The position numbers and the translations under genes are program-made. DNA of 7,002 bases, from NCBI GenBank assembly GCA_023416575.1, contig JAEZHL010000406.1, positions 1-7,002 of the forward strand, given 5' to 3'. This DNA is from Pseudomonadota bacterium. Its GTDB lineage: Bacteria; Pseudomonadota; Alphaproteobacteria; Rhizobiales; Hyphomicrobiaceae. Shown here piece by piece: positions 1 through 5,839 of this stretch (position 1 is its first letter; the number at the start of each line of letters is the position of its first letter). Below the pieces are notes generated by a model. It was given only the letters and a program-made list of their open reading frames with translations. It had not been told where the DNA came from and made no database searches.

Positions 1-587
1 CGAAGCCCGATCTGATTTTCTCCTCGCTCCTGTTCGCCGACCTGCCGGTGTTCATGCGGCAAGCAAATGCCGCGGGCCTGACGCAGAGCGCCAAGCTCGT
101 GTTCCCGGCCGCCGGCTGGCAGCACACTGCGATGAAAAAGGACTTCACGCCGGAAGGCATGTTGTTCGGTCACAACACGCTCTATTTCGCTAATCCGAAC
201 GCGAATGCGACGGCGAAGGAATTCGTCGGGTGGTACGAGGACAAGCACAAGGACTACCCGAACTGGGAAGCCGACCGCGCTTATTTCTCGATAATTTCCT
301 ACAAGGCGGCGGTGGAGAAGGCTGCGAAGGCGAAGGGAAGCTGGCCCAGTGTGGACGACATCGCCGAATCAATGGTCGGCATCGAGGTCGAAAGCCTCGG
401 TGGCAAGGGTAGCTGGCGCAAGGACAAGATCGCCGACCAGACCTTTATTCAGGGGCTGACCACGCACAATAACAAGTACGACTTCGTGACGCTCGACAAG
501 TTCGACTCGATGTATTCGAGCGAGCTACAGAAGCCCGCAGGAGCGGATTTCTGGGAGTGGATCAAGACCGCCAAGTTCAGCATCTGA
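1..587 (+). CDS. LIV-type ABC transporter periplasmic substrate-binding protein, C-terminal part
   Basis: The gene enters from the left edge; codons are in phase from base 3, leaving 195 residues and a TGA at 585-587. The visible part reads as the second half of a type 1 periplasmic binding fold (Peripla_BP_6, LivJ/LivK-like). It begins with KPDLIFSSLL, typical of the strand and helix where such proteins index the ligand-binding cleft. Further on are a segment rich in aromatic residues (YFANPNAN, FVGWYEDKHKDYPNW) and the hinge-region helix with YKAAVEKAAKAKG. No membrane segment is seen, as expected for a secreted domain; the signal peptide would lie outside the window. It sits 9 bases upstream of two LIV permeases and two LIV ATPases, which strongly supports its role as the ligand receptor of that importer. 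The ligand cannot be inferred: LIV-type receptors bind branched-chain amino acids, amides, urea or aromatic acids. An internal ATG at 48 is not the real start, because the frame stays open to the edge with good homologous sequence. Confidence 0.9.
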   Translation, partial: KPDLIFSSLLFADLPVFMRQANAAGLTQSAKLVFPAAGWQHTAMKKDFTPEGMLFGHNTLYFANPNANATAKEFVGWYEDKHKDYPNWEADRAYFSIISYKAAVEKAAKAKGSWPSVDDIAESMVGIEVESLGGKGSWRKDKIADQTFIQGLTTHNNKYDFVTLDKFDSMYSSELQKPAGADFWEWIKTAKFSI

Positions 588-596
588 TCCGCCCAG

Positions 597-1484
597 ATGT
601 CCACGTCAGCATTTGCAAACATCATGCTCGGGGGCGTGTTTCACGCCGCCGTGCTCTTCCTCGTCGCGGCCGGGCTGCAGCTCGTCTTCGGTGTGCAGAA
701 GATATTGAACCTCGCCTGCGGTTCGTTTTACGCGCTCGGAGCCTATTTCGGCATCACGGGCACCACCATCCTCGCGCAGCACGGCATGCCCGCCTGGATG
801 CTCCTCCCGGTCTTGATCCTGTGCGGGCTCCTGCTCGGCGTCATCGGCCCGCTGATCGAGCGGTTGCTGCGCGCAGTCTATGACCGCGATGAGAGCTTCC
901 AGCTCCTTCTGACCTTCGCGCTGCTCCTCATGTTCCAGGACGTGCTGCGCTTCATCTGGGGCACAAACCCGCTCTCGATCAGCGTAGACTATCTCGTCTA
1001 TGGGACCGTCGCGATCGGGGACTTCCGCGTGCCGGTCTACAACCTTCTCGTCATTTGCTCCGCGCTCCTCATCGCGATCGGGCTCAATGTATTCCTGCAG
1101 AAGACCAACTACGGCCGCGTGTTGCGCGCCACGGCGGAGAACCGCGCGATGGCCGAGGCACTCGGCGTGAATGTGAAGGTCGTCTACGCGGCAGTGTTCA
1201 CGGTCGGCACCGTGCTCGGCACGGTGGCTGGCGCGCTGGTGGTGCCGACCGCCGCGGCTTCACTCGACGTCGCAGTGGAGCTTGTGGTCGAGGCTTTCGC
1301 TGTCGTCGTCATCGGCGGGCTCGGCTCCATGCCCGGCGCGCTCGCAGGCGCCATCGTAGTGGGCCTGATCCGAGCCTTCTCGCTCGTCATCTATCCCGAG
1401 TTTGAGCTGCTCGCCACCTACCTGATCGTAATCGCCGTGCTTCTGTGGCGTCCGGCGGGACTGTTCGGAAAGCCGGCCACATGA
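597..1484 (+). CDS. livH: branched-chain amino acid-type ABC transporter permease LivH
   Basis: This 295-residue protein, nearly all hydrophobic helices, is the usual length for LivH. It forms one half of the inner-membrane channel with LivM. The N-terminus (LFLVAAGLQLVFGVQKILNL followed by a small-residue stretch GSFYALGAY) is the typical LivH first membrane unit. The cytoplasmic coupling loop that contacts the ATPases is visible around residues 178-206, with ATAENRAMAEALGVN (A186-V191) preceding VGTVLGTVAGALVVP. A glycine-rich segment, VIGGLGSMPGALAGAIVVG, near residues 237-255 is another family hallmark. The ATG at 597 has no strong Shine-Dalgarno; the ATG at 624 (residue 10) is an alternative, but the longer N-terminus fits the family better. 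The gene follows the binding-protein stop by 9 bases and its stop overlaps the start of livM (ATGA), indicating one operon with coupled translation. The family is clear; the substrate is not. Confidence 0.93.
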   Translation: MSTSAFANIMLGGVFHAAVLFLVAAGLQLVFGVQKILNLACGSFYALGAYFGITGTTILAQHGMPAWMLLPVLILCGLLLGVIGPLIERLLRAVYDRDESFQLLLTFALLLMFQDVLRFIWGTNPLSISVDYLVYGTVAIGDFRVPVYNLLVICSALLIAIGLNVFLQKTNYGRVLRATAENRAMAEALGVNVKVVYAAVFTVGTVLGTVAGALVVPTAAASLDVAVELVVEAFAVVVIGGLGSMPGALAGAIVVGLIRAFSLVIYPEFELLATYLIVIAVLLWRPAGLFGKPAT

Positions 1485-2449
1485 ACGAAAAATCTTCATC
1501 CATTGTGATCGCGCTTCTCGGCGCGGTCGGACTGGCGCTCGTGCCGGTGCTGGCGCCGCCCTTCTACGCGAGCCTCCTGATCTCGTTCTTCGCCTACGGC
1601 ATCGCGCTGCTCGGCTTCAACCTGCTGTTCGGCTACACCGGCCTCCTGTCCTTCGGACATGCCATGTTCCTCGCCATCGGCGCCTACGGGACGGCGGTCG
1701 TCGCGGGCGTGTGGGGCATCAAGAGCTTCGAGGTCGCGCTCGTCGTCTCGGTGCTCGCCGCGGTGCTGATCGCCATTCCTATCGGCTGGATGTGCGTTCG
1801 TTACACCGGCATCTTCTTTGGCATGCTGACGCTTGCGTTCGGCATGCTCTTCCACTCCTTCCTGTTCAAATTTTATTTCGTCACCGGCGGTGACAGCGGC
1901 ATGCGTGTGCCGCGCATGAACATCCTCGGCCAGGAGTTCGCACAGTATTCCAAAATCGGCCTGCTCACCGGGCCTTTCTACTACTATTGCCTGGCGCTCC
2001 TGCTGATCGCGGGCTTTGTCATGTGGCGGATCGTGCATTCGCCATTCGGTCTGCACCTGCAGGCATTGCGCGACAATCCACGCAAGGCCGAATATCTCGG
2101 CGTGCGGGTGAAGCAGGCACGACTCGCAGCGTTCGTGATCTCCGCAGGCTTCGCGGCCGCAGGCGGCGCCGTCATGGGCTTCCGCATCGGACTTGCCGAC
2201 CCCGAGCTCGTCTACTGGACCCATTCGGGCCTGCTCGTATTCATGACGATTCTCGGCGGATTCAATTCCTTCTTTGGCCCGATCATCGGAGCCTTCGTCT
2301 ATGTGCTGCTGCACGATCAGTTGCAAACGCTGACCGAGTACTGGCGGTTCGTGCTGGGCGCGGTGCTCGCGATCCTCGTGATCGGCTTCCCCGCGGGTAT
2401 TGCGGGCCTGATTGAGCGGCTTACCTCGCGCAAACGGGTGATGGCATGA
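1481..2449 (+). CDS. livM: branched-chain amino acid-type ABC transporter permease LivM
   Basis: The second LIV permease, 322 residues with about eight to ten hydrophobic segments, pairs with LivH in the inner membrane. The early stretch GIALLGFNLLFGYTGLLSFG followed by HAMFLAIGAYG is the signature LivM sequence. The coupling loop is ALRDNPRKAEYLGVRV (residues 195-209), followed by FAAAGGAVMGF. The conserved LVFMTILGGFNSFFGPIIGA stretch lies near residues 249-268. I chose the ATG at 1481 because it forms an ATGA overlap with the livH stop. An upstream in-frame ATG at 1445 would add 12 polar residues lying inside livH and is less likely. The stop overlaps the livG start by four bases. The C-terminus (RLTSRKRVMA) is a short basic tail, expected on the cytoplasmic side. 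Nothing looks truncated or degenerate. Confidence 0.93.
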   Translation: MNEKSSSIVIALLGAVGLALVPVLAPPFYASLLISFFAYGIALLGFNLLFGYTGLLSFGHAMFLAIGAYGTAVVAGVWGIKSFEVALVVSVLAAVLIAIPIGWMCVRYTGIFFGMLTLAFGMLFHSFLFKFYFVTGGDSGMRVPRMNILGQEFAQYSKIGLLTGPFYYYCLALLLIAGFVMWRIVHSPFGLHLQALRDNPRKAEYLGVRVKQARLAAFVISAGFAAAGGAVMGFRIGLADPELVYWTHSGLLVFMTILGGFNSFFGPIIGAFVYVLLHDQLQTLTEYWRFVLGAVLAILVIGFPAGIAGLIERLTSRKRVMA

Positions 2450-3207
2450 ACGCCATTCTGGAAACCCGCAGAGTCGGGAAATCCTACGGGTCCTTCCGTG
2501 CGCTCGACGACGTGAGCATCCTTGTCAAGGAAGGCGAGCGGCTGGCGGTCGTGGGGCCGAACGGTGCTGGCAAAACGACGCTCGTGAATTTGCTCACCGG
2601 CCTACTCGCGCCGAGCCAGGGCGATGTCTTCTTCAAACAGGAGAACATCCGCGGCGCCGATCCGGTCGATCTCGCCGAACGCGGGCTCGTGCGTGCTTTT
2701 CAACTCGTGCACGTATTTCCGAAGCTGACTGTGGGCGAGACCATCGCCGCCGCCATCGTCACCAAGCAGAAGAAGCGCTGGAATATGTTCTCCAACTTCC
2801 TCTCAGGTGCCGAGACGCAGAACCGTGTGCGGGAGATCGCCTCCATTTTCGGCCTGGAAAGCAGGATCGATACTGCCTCGCAGCTTCTTTCGCAAGGCGA
2901 GAAGAAGCTTCTCGACGTCGCCTCAGCTTTTGCGCTCGTACCGCAGGCGATCCTGCTCGATGAGCCAACCTCCGGCATCTCCACAGCCGACAAGCATCGT
3001 GTGATGGCCACGCTGATCGCCGCCGGCGAGAAGGCGGGTGTCAAGGCCATGATCCTCGTGGAGCACGACATGGACCTCGTCGCCACCTACTCGGATCGCG
3101 TCGTGGCGCTGGCAGAAGGCAAGGTGCTTGCGGACCTTCCGCCGAAGCAGTTCTTCGCCGACCCGAAGGTCGTGGAAACTGTCGTCGGCAAACTGAGGAC
3201 AGCGTGA
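2446..3207 (+). CDS. livG: LIV-type ABC transporter ATP-binding protein LivG
   Basis: A 253-residue cytoplasmic ATPase that powers the LivHM channel. The nucleotide-binding parts are all present: Walker A GPNGAGKTT (residues 37-45), Q-loop glutamine Q86 in RAFQLVHVFPKLTV, signature LSQGEKK (148-154), Walker B AILLDEP (168-174) with catalytic E173, and switch histidine H207 in VEHDMD. The signature departs slightly from the canonical LSGGQ/LSYGE. Q150 in place of G or Y is a conservative family-level variant, not a sign of loss. The GE following the serine and the RAFQ/EHDMDLV motifs mark it as LivG rather than LivF. LivG proteins also carry an insertion between Q-loop and signature, seen here as residues 107-127. 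It starts within the livM stop (ATGA) and its own stop overlaps livF, so the four genes are probably translated in series. Confidence 0.93.
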   Translation: MNAILETRRVGKSYGSFRALDDVSILVKEGERLAVVGPNGAGKTTLVNLLTGLLAPSQGDVFFKQENIRGADPVDLAERGLVRAFQLVHVFPKLTVGETIAAAIVTKQKKRWNMFSNFLSGAETQNRVREIASIFGLESRIDTASQLLSQGEKKLLDVASAFALVPQAILLDEPTSGISTADKHRVMATLIAAGEKAGVKAMILVEHDMDLVATYSDRVVALAEGKVLADLPPKQFFADPKVVETVVGKLRTA

Positions 3208-3926
3208 TGCTTTCGGTAGAGGACCTTGTCGTCGATATCCAGGGCAGCCGTATCCTTCGCGGCATCTCGCTGGAGGTGAAGGCGGGCGAGCTCGTTTGCC
3301 TCGTGGGGCGCAACGGTGCCGGCAAGACCACCACCTTCCGCACCATCATGGGATTCCGGCGCCCGGTTTCAGGCTCCATCCACCTCGACGGAAAGTCGTT
3401 GCTCGGGCTGCGCCCGTTCGAAATCGCGCGTGCCGGTGTTGGTTTCTCGCCGGAGGAGAGCGAGGTGTTCGGCGAGCTGACGGTGGAGGAGAATATCGCA
3501 ATGCCGAGTTGGAAGGAGGTTGGTGCCAAGCCCGACCAGAATCGCATCGCGCTTGCCTATGAGGTGTTTCCGAAGCTCAACCGCTACCGCCAACGGGGCG
3601 GGCAGGAACTGTCCGGCGGTGAGCGCAAGATGGTGTCGATCGCTCGCGCGCTCTCCTCGAACCCGAAGCTTCTGCTCCTGGATGAGCCCACCGAGGGACT
3701 GTCACCCGCGATTGTGCCCTCGATCGTGGACGGCATCGCCTCGATCCGTGCGCTCGGGCATTCTGTGTTCATTGCCGAGTCCAATGTGCACCACGTGCCA
3801 TCCTTCGCCGATCGGCTCTATGTCATCGAGCGCGGCGAGATCATTTTCTCCGGCCAACCGGATGAGGCGACCCGGGACCCCAGGGTGGCAGCCGTGATCC
3901 AGGGCGGAAACTTGGCGGCCAACTGA
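3207..3926 (+). CDS. livF: LIV-type ABC transporter ATP-binding protein LivF
   Basis: The second ATPase of the importer, 239 residues from the ATG at 3207, which shares its A with the livG TGA (TGATG). A GTG at 3204 would add one residue and give a 4-base overlap; the two cannot be separated by sequence alone. Motifs are Walker A GRNGAGKTT (34-42), signature LSGGERK (135-141) and Walker B LLLLDEP (155-161) with E160, followed by TEGLSP, a LivF hallmark. The Q-loop position carries glutamate (E83 in FSPEESEVF), as in many LivF proteins. The switch region reads AESNVHHV, where LivF normally has EQN and no canonical histidine; S in place of Q is a small departure. It is the last gene of the transport operon. 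No T-rich intrinsic terminator is visible after it, so some read-through into the hydroxylase gene is possible. Confidence 0.92.
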   Translation: MLSVEDLVVDIQGSRILRGISLEVKAGELVCLVGRNGAGKTTTFRTIMGFRRPVSGSIHLDGKSLLGLRPFEIARAGVGFSPEESEVFGELTVEENIAMPSWKEVGAKPDQNRIALAYEVFPKLNRYRQRGGQELSGGERKMVSIARALSSNPKLLLLDEPTEGLSPAIVPSIVDGIASIRALGHSVFIAESNVHHVPSFADRLYVIERGEIIFSGQPDEATRDPRVAAVIQGGNLAAN

Positions 3927-3954
3927 GTTGATGTGGTGTCCGATGATCGTTCTG

Positions 3955-3964
3955 TGATATATCA
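3955..3964. promoter_or_regulatory. perfect palindrome TGATATATCA, possible operator
   Basis: A 10-base perfect palindrome lies in the 106-base spacer between livF and the hydroxylase gene, 69 bases before the hydroxylase start. It is the most AT-rich part of the spacer, so it could be an operator or overlap a -10 element (GATATA or TATATC). I see no convincing -35 hexamer at 16-18 bases, so the promoter itself is not assigned. The rest of the spacer (3927-4032) shows no other clear signal apart from the ribosome binding site. Confidence 0.3.
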
Positions 3965-4021
3965 GATGAGCAAAGAATATCCCCGCGCTGCCACCTCAGC
4001 GCATGGGACCTGCCTGACAAT

Positions 4022-4026
4022 GGAGG
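4022..4026 (+). promoter_or_regulatory. ribosome binding site of the hydroxylase gene
   Basis: GGAGG lies 6 bases before the ATG at 4033 and 9 bases before a second, adjacent ATG at 4036. Either start is compatible; both give essentially the same protein. Confidence 0.65.
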
Positions 4027-4032
4027 CCTGAC

Positions 4033-4803
4033 ATGATGGGTCAACGCCAAATCGCATTCCGCAACGAATACCGCGCCCGCATCATGGGGTGGTACGACGG
4101 CTACATCCATGTCGCGATCGTCTATGCGATGGGTGCGGCCGCCTTCTACATCTACGTCCAGCACATCGAGAACGTGACCTGGGTGGAATGGCTGACCGTT
4201 CCCGCCGCCTTTCTGTTCACCAACCTGTTCGAGTGGGCAGTGCACAAGTACATCATGCACCGCCCGGTGAACATCAAAGGGCTGCGTTCGGTGTATGAGC
4301 GCCACACGCTCAACCACCACCAGTTCTTCACCGACGACGAGATGCGCTTCCGTGATCACAAGGATTGGCGCGTGACCGTGTTCCCGCCCTATGCGCTCGT
4401 CGTATTCATCCTGATGTCGCTTCCGGGCGGGCTGATCCTGGGCAGCTTGTTCTCGCCGAATGTCGGCTGGCTGTTCATGTGCACCACGACCGGCATGTAT
4501 CTCATCTATGAGTTCATGCACTTCTGCTGCCACGTCGACGAGAACTGGTTCGTGCGCAACTGCCCCTTCGTCAACACGATCCGTCGCCATCACACCGCGC
4601 ACCACAATGCGCGTCTGATGATGGAGACCAATATGAATCTCACCTTCCCGATTGCGGACTGGCTGTTCGGCACCTCGGACGTAAAGCGCGGCCTCCTCGG
4701 CACGATCTTCAACGGATACGACACCAAGCATCTGCGCAAGGATCTGCGCGGCAAGCCGAAGAGCCCGCTGCAGGCCGCGACAGGACCGATGGTAGCCGAA
4801 TAA
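4033..4803 (+). CDS. fatty acid hydroxylase / sterol desaturase family membrane protein
   Basis: A 256-residue integral membrane protein of the fatty acid hydroxylase superfamily (PF04116 type). These enzymes use a di-iron centre held by histidine boxes to hydroxylate or desaturate lipids with O2. All boxes are visible: HKYIMH (H71-H76), HTLNHH (H91-H96), HFCCH (H163-H167) and HHTAHH (H186-H191). Likely membrane segments are residues 24-43, 52-70, 119-140 and 144-162, which puts the boxes on the cytoplasmic face. The C-terminal part (NLTFPIADWLFGTSD) is a typical family ending. Length is normal for short bacterial members and no key histidine is missing. The substrate cannot be inferred; bacterial members act on fatty acids, carotenoids, hopanoids or sterol-like lipids. 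The gene follows livF by 106 bases on the same strand and precedes a small membrane protein by 12 bases, probably in one transcript. Catalytic-family assignment is firm, function is not. Confidence 0.88.
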   Translation: MMGQRQIAFRNEYRARIMGWYDGYIHVAIVYAMGAAAFYIYVQHIENVTWVEWLTVPAAFLFTNLFEWAVHKYIMHRPVNIKGLRSVYERHTLNHHQFFTDDEMRFRDHKDWRVTVFPPYALVVFILMSLPGGLILGSLFSPNVGWLFMCTTTGMYLIYEFMHFCCHVDENWFVRNCPFVNTIRRHHTAHHNARLMMETNMNLTFPIADWLFGTSDVKRGLLGTIFNGYDTKHLRKDLRGKPKSPLQAATGPMVAE

Positions 4804-4809
4804 GGGAGG
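4804..4809 (+). promoter_or_regulatory. ribosome binding site supporting the GTG start of the 64-residue protein
   Basis: GGGAGG immediately follows the TAA of the hydroxylase gene and sits 6 bases before the GTG at 4816. This good spacing decides the start of the small gene. Confidence 0.6.
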
Positions 4810-4815
4810 CGTGCC

Positions 4816-5010
4816 GTGCCGAATGACGTCAAGGCCGTCGTTTCCGTTTTGGTCGTGATCATCGCGGCTGTGCTCGCCTACTGGAGCCAGTCGCCGATCC
4901 GACCCGATTACGGAAATTTCGTCATGATCACCGCTGTATTCATGGTGATAGCAATGTGGATCTTCCCGGAAGCCGGGGTCAAAAAGGGCGATGTGAAGAA
5001 GACCCGGTGA
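4816..5010 (+). CDS. small two-helix membrane protein, function unknown
   Basis: A 64-residue protein starting at GTG with a well-placed GGGAGG. I do not recognise a named family. Residues 6-23 (AVVSVLVVIIAAVLAYW) and 35-50 (FVMITAVFMVIAMWIF) are strongly hydrophobic and probably form two membrane helices joined by a short polar loop, SQSPIRPDYGN. The tail after residue 55 is basic (K56, K57, K61, K62, R64), so by the positive-inside rule both ends should be cytoplasmic, giving a hairpin. There is no cysteine, histidine pair or other obvious catalytic residue. It lies 12 bases downstream of the hydroxylase gene, whose product is also in the membrane, so a partner, chaperone or stabilising subunit role is plausible but is inference. 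Codon use resembles the neighbours, and the strong ribosome binding site argues it is a real gene. Confidence 0.7.
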   Translation: MPNDVKAVVSVLVVIIAAVLAYWSQSPIRPDYGNFVMITAVFMVIAMWIFPEAGVKKGDVKKTR

Positions 5011-5067
5011 TCATGGCTGGTTATCTCGGGAGCGCGTTGGTGCTCATGAGCGCCTTAGCCTTGCGGT

Positions 5068-5111
5068 CCTGCCCGTAGTGGCGCGGTCTGGCTCGCGAAA
5101 CTGCGGGCAGG
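5068..5111 (+). repeat. long inverted repeat / stem-loop, possible terminator
   Basis: CCTGCCCGTAG (5068-5078) pairs with CTGCGGGCAGG (5101-5111) at ten of eleven positions, and the odd pair can be a G-T wobble. The 22-base loop contains a further CGCG/CGCG pairing (5082-5085 with 5094-5097). It begins 57 bases after the stop of the small membrane protein gene. There is no following T run, so it is not a canonical intrinsic terminator; it could be a factor-assisted terminator, an RNA-stabilising hairpin or one copy of a dispersed palindromic repeat. Apart from this hairpin, 5011-5143 shows only a 21-codon open frame starting at the ATG at 5014, with no good ribosome binding site. Confidence 0.5.
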
Positions 5112-5143
5112 GGTGGACGAGCGCAGGATCGCGCCATCCCCAT

Positions 5144-5185
5144 AAAGGAGAGCTCAATATGTATATCCACCATTGCGCGGACTGA
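5144..5185 (+). other. orphan ribosome binding site and start codon with an 8-codon frame (probable truncated gene start)
   Basis: AAAGGAG (5144-5150) lies 8 bases before an ATG at 5159, the best ribosome binding site in the window. The frame encodes only MYIHHCAD before a TGA at 5183-5185. Coding sequence of the opposite strand begins at about the same place. The simplest reading is that the 5' end of a plus-strand gene was cut off by a deletion or rearrangement whose junction is close to 5180. A functional leader peptide is possible but nothing downstream supports attenuation. Confidence 0.3.
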
Positions 5186-5414
5186 ATAGACGCATGTTCA
5201 ACTTGCCGTTCTTGAAACCATAGACGTCGAGACGGCGCTCGAAGGTTATTTTGAACCTATGACGGTCGGGTCCGTAGATGCAGCCTAGATCGTGTTCATT
5301 CGGGTCCTTTCCGTCCGTCTCGTACGCTCGGCCGGCTTTAAACTCCGGAAACAACAACTCAACCGTGCCGATTTGCGGCACGTCGCGTTGAAACACTTCG
5401 ATGCGCTCTAACAT
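5154..5414 (-). CDS. unrecognised minus-strand ORF, about 86 residues, possibly a gene fragment
   Basis: An open frame on the minus strand from an ATG at 5414 to a TGA at 5154-5156. I do not recognise the product. It is hydrophilic and mixed-charge, with VPQIGTVELLFPEFKAGRAY near the start and FERRLDVYGFKNGKLNMRLF near the end, a composition like a folded soluble protein and unlike an antisense shadow. The frame can be extended upstream to 5567, but those extra 51 codons are an out-of-frame reading of the GntR-regulator remnant and are rich in Arg, Ser and Cys, so I exclude them. No convincing ribosome binding site precedes 5414. It may be the 3' part of a longer gene joined to the regulator remnant by a deletion near 5400. 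Its end overlaps the orphan plus-strand start described at 5144-5185, again suggesting a rearranged stretch. Confidence 0.3.
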   Translation of the reverse strand: MLERIEVFQRDVPQIGTVELLFPEFKAGRAYETDGKDPNEHDLGCIYGPDRHRFKITFERRLDVYGFKNGKLNMRLFSPRNGGYTY

Positions 5415-5668
5415 TGATGATGTGATCGATCTCATTGGCATCAATGAGCGGCACCCGGGCACTGCGGTTCGGCAGCAGCTCAACGAAGCCTTCCATCGCC
5501 AGCGAACGCAGGGTCTCGCGGATGGGTGTGAGCGAAACGCCGAATTGCTCCGCCTACGCTTCTTCACGAATGCGGCTTCCTGTAGGAATCACCGCCGTAA
5601 CTGCGTGGTGATTGTTCGTGCTGCTCCCCCTTGCGGATCTTGCGGGAGTCATTTCCTGTCGATGCCAT
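5400..5668 (-). pseudogene. GntR/FadR-type transcriptional regulator remnant, broken
   Basis: Reading the minus strand from an ATG at 5668 and changing frame twice restores the winged-helix domain of a FadR/VanR-type (FCD) GntR regulator. Pieces in order are RKIRKGEQHEQ, then ITTQLRR, then GSRIREEA, then a TAG at 5554-5556, then AEQFGVSLTPIRETLRSLAM, EGFVELLPNRSARVPLIDAN and EIDHIINVRA. The two shifts, near 5609-5612 and 5590-5592, each fit a one-base deletion. The TAG stands where family members have leucine (EEALAEQFGVS), so a TTG-to-TAG change explains it. The stretch between LRR and GSRIREEA is also a few residues short of the usual spacing. After VRA, near 5400, similarity to the ligand-binding FCD domain stops, so about two thirds of the gene is missing. 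It lies divergent to the pdxA remnant, the usual position of a local regulator. No functional protein can be expected. Confidence 0.75.
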
Positions 5669-5765
5669 GATATGCTGCAGGGCGTCAGCAAGCTGCCAGG
5701 GCACCGAAGTAACGCCGAAGTAGGCTTGGCAAAACTATTGTTCCCCGCCGTCGGGCGAGTCCAAC

Positions 5766-5777
5766 CTTGTTCACAAG
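5766..5777. promoter_or_regulatory. palindrome CTTGTTCACAAG, GntR-family operator-like
   Basis: Arms CTTGT and ACAAG flank a 2-base centre, and the symmetry extends imperfectly to CAAC...GTTG on either side (5761-5780). The core TTGTTCACAA has the T-N-G-T...A-C-N-A symmetry typical of GntR/FadR-family sites, although the centre is one base shorter than the usual three. It lies between the divergent regulator and pdxA remnants, about 60 bases before the pdxA start. A weak promoter could overlap it (TTGTTC at 5767-5772, GATGAT at 5790-5795, 17-base spacer). The rest of the 171-base gap between the two remnants shows only the second operator-like site. Confidence 0.35.
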
Positions 5778-5811
5778 TTGATTTGAATGGATGATCGGTT
5801 ATCGGTGAGTC

Positions 5812-5823
5812 ATGGTCCGACCT
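5812..5823. promoter_or_regulatory. FadR-family operator-like site ATGGTCCGACCT
   Basis: The core GGTC-C-GACC (5814-5822) is a perfect inverted repeat, and TGGTCCGACC closely resembles the TGGTnnGACC core of FadR-type operators (family pattern TnGTnnnACnA, last position not matched). It ends just before the CAGGAG ribosome binding site (5827-5832) of the pdxA remnant, where a bound repressor would block transcription. The assignment rests on pattern similarity and on the neighbouring GntR/FadR remnant only. Confidence 0.35.
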
Positions 5824-5839
5824 CACCAGGAGCCCAAGT

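Noticed and set aside
1445..1480. Upstream ATG extension of LivM
   Set aside because: It would add 12 polar residues from inside livH; the ATGA overlap at 1481 fits the other junctions of the operon.
1496..2326. Long minus-strand open frame opposite livM
   Set aside because: It is antisense to a clear membrane protein gene and its product is an Arg/Glu/His-rich shadow with no domain; such frames are common in GC-rich DNA.
2890..2910. LSQGE signature in LivG as a sign of inactivity
   Set aside because: Walker A, Walker B, the Q-loop and the switch histidine are intact, and the signature is variable at this position in LivG proteins.
3912..3922. Palindrome TTGGCGGCCAA at the end of livF as a terminator
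   Set aside because: The stem is only four base pairs, lies inside the coding sequence and is not followed by a T run.
3841..4731. Long minus-strand open frame opposite the hydroxylase gene
   Set aside because: The plus strand encodes all histidine boxes of a known family with a ribosome binding site; the antisense product has shadow-like composition and runs across the livF end and the spacer.
5726..5742. Sigma-54-like element TTGGCA...TTGTT
   Set aside because: The GG block and spacing fit, but the essential GC of the -12 element is GT, and no activator site or gene is visible.
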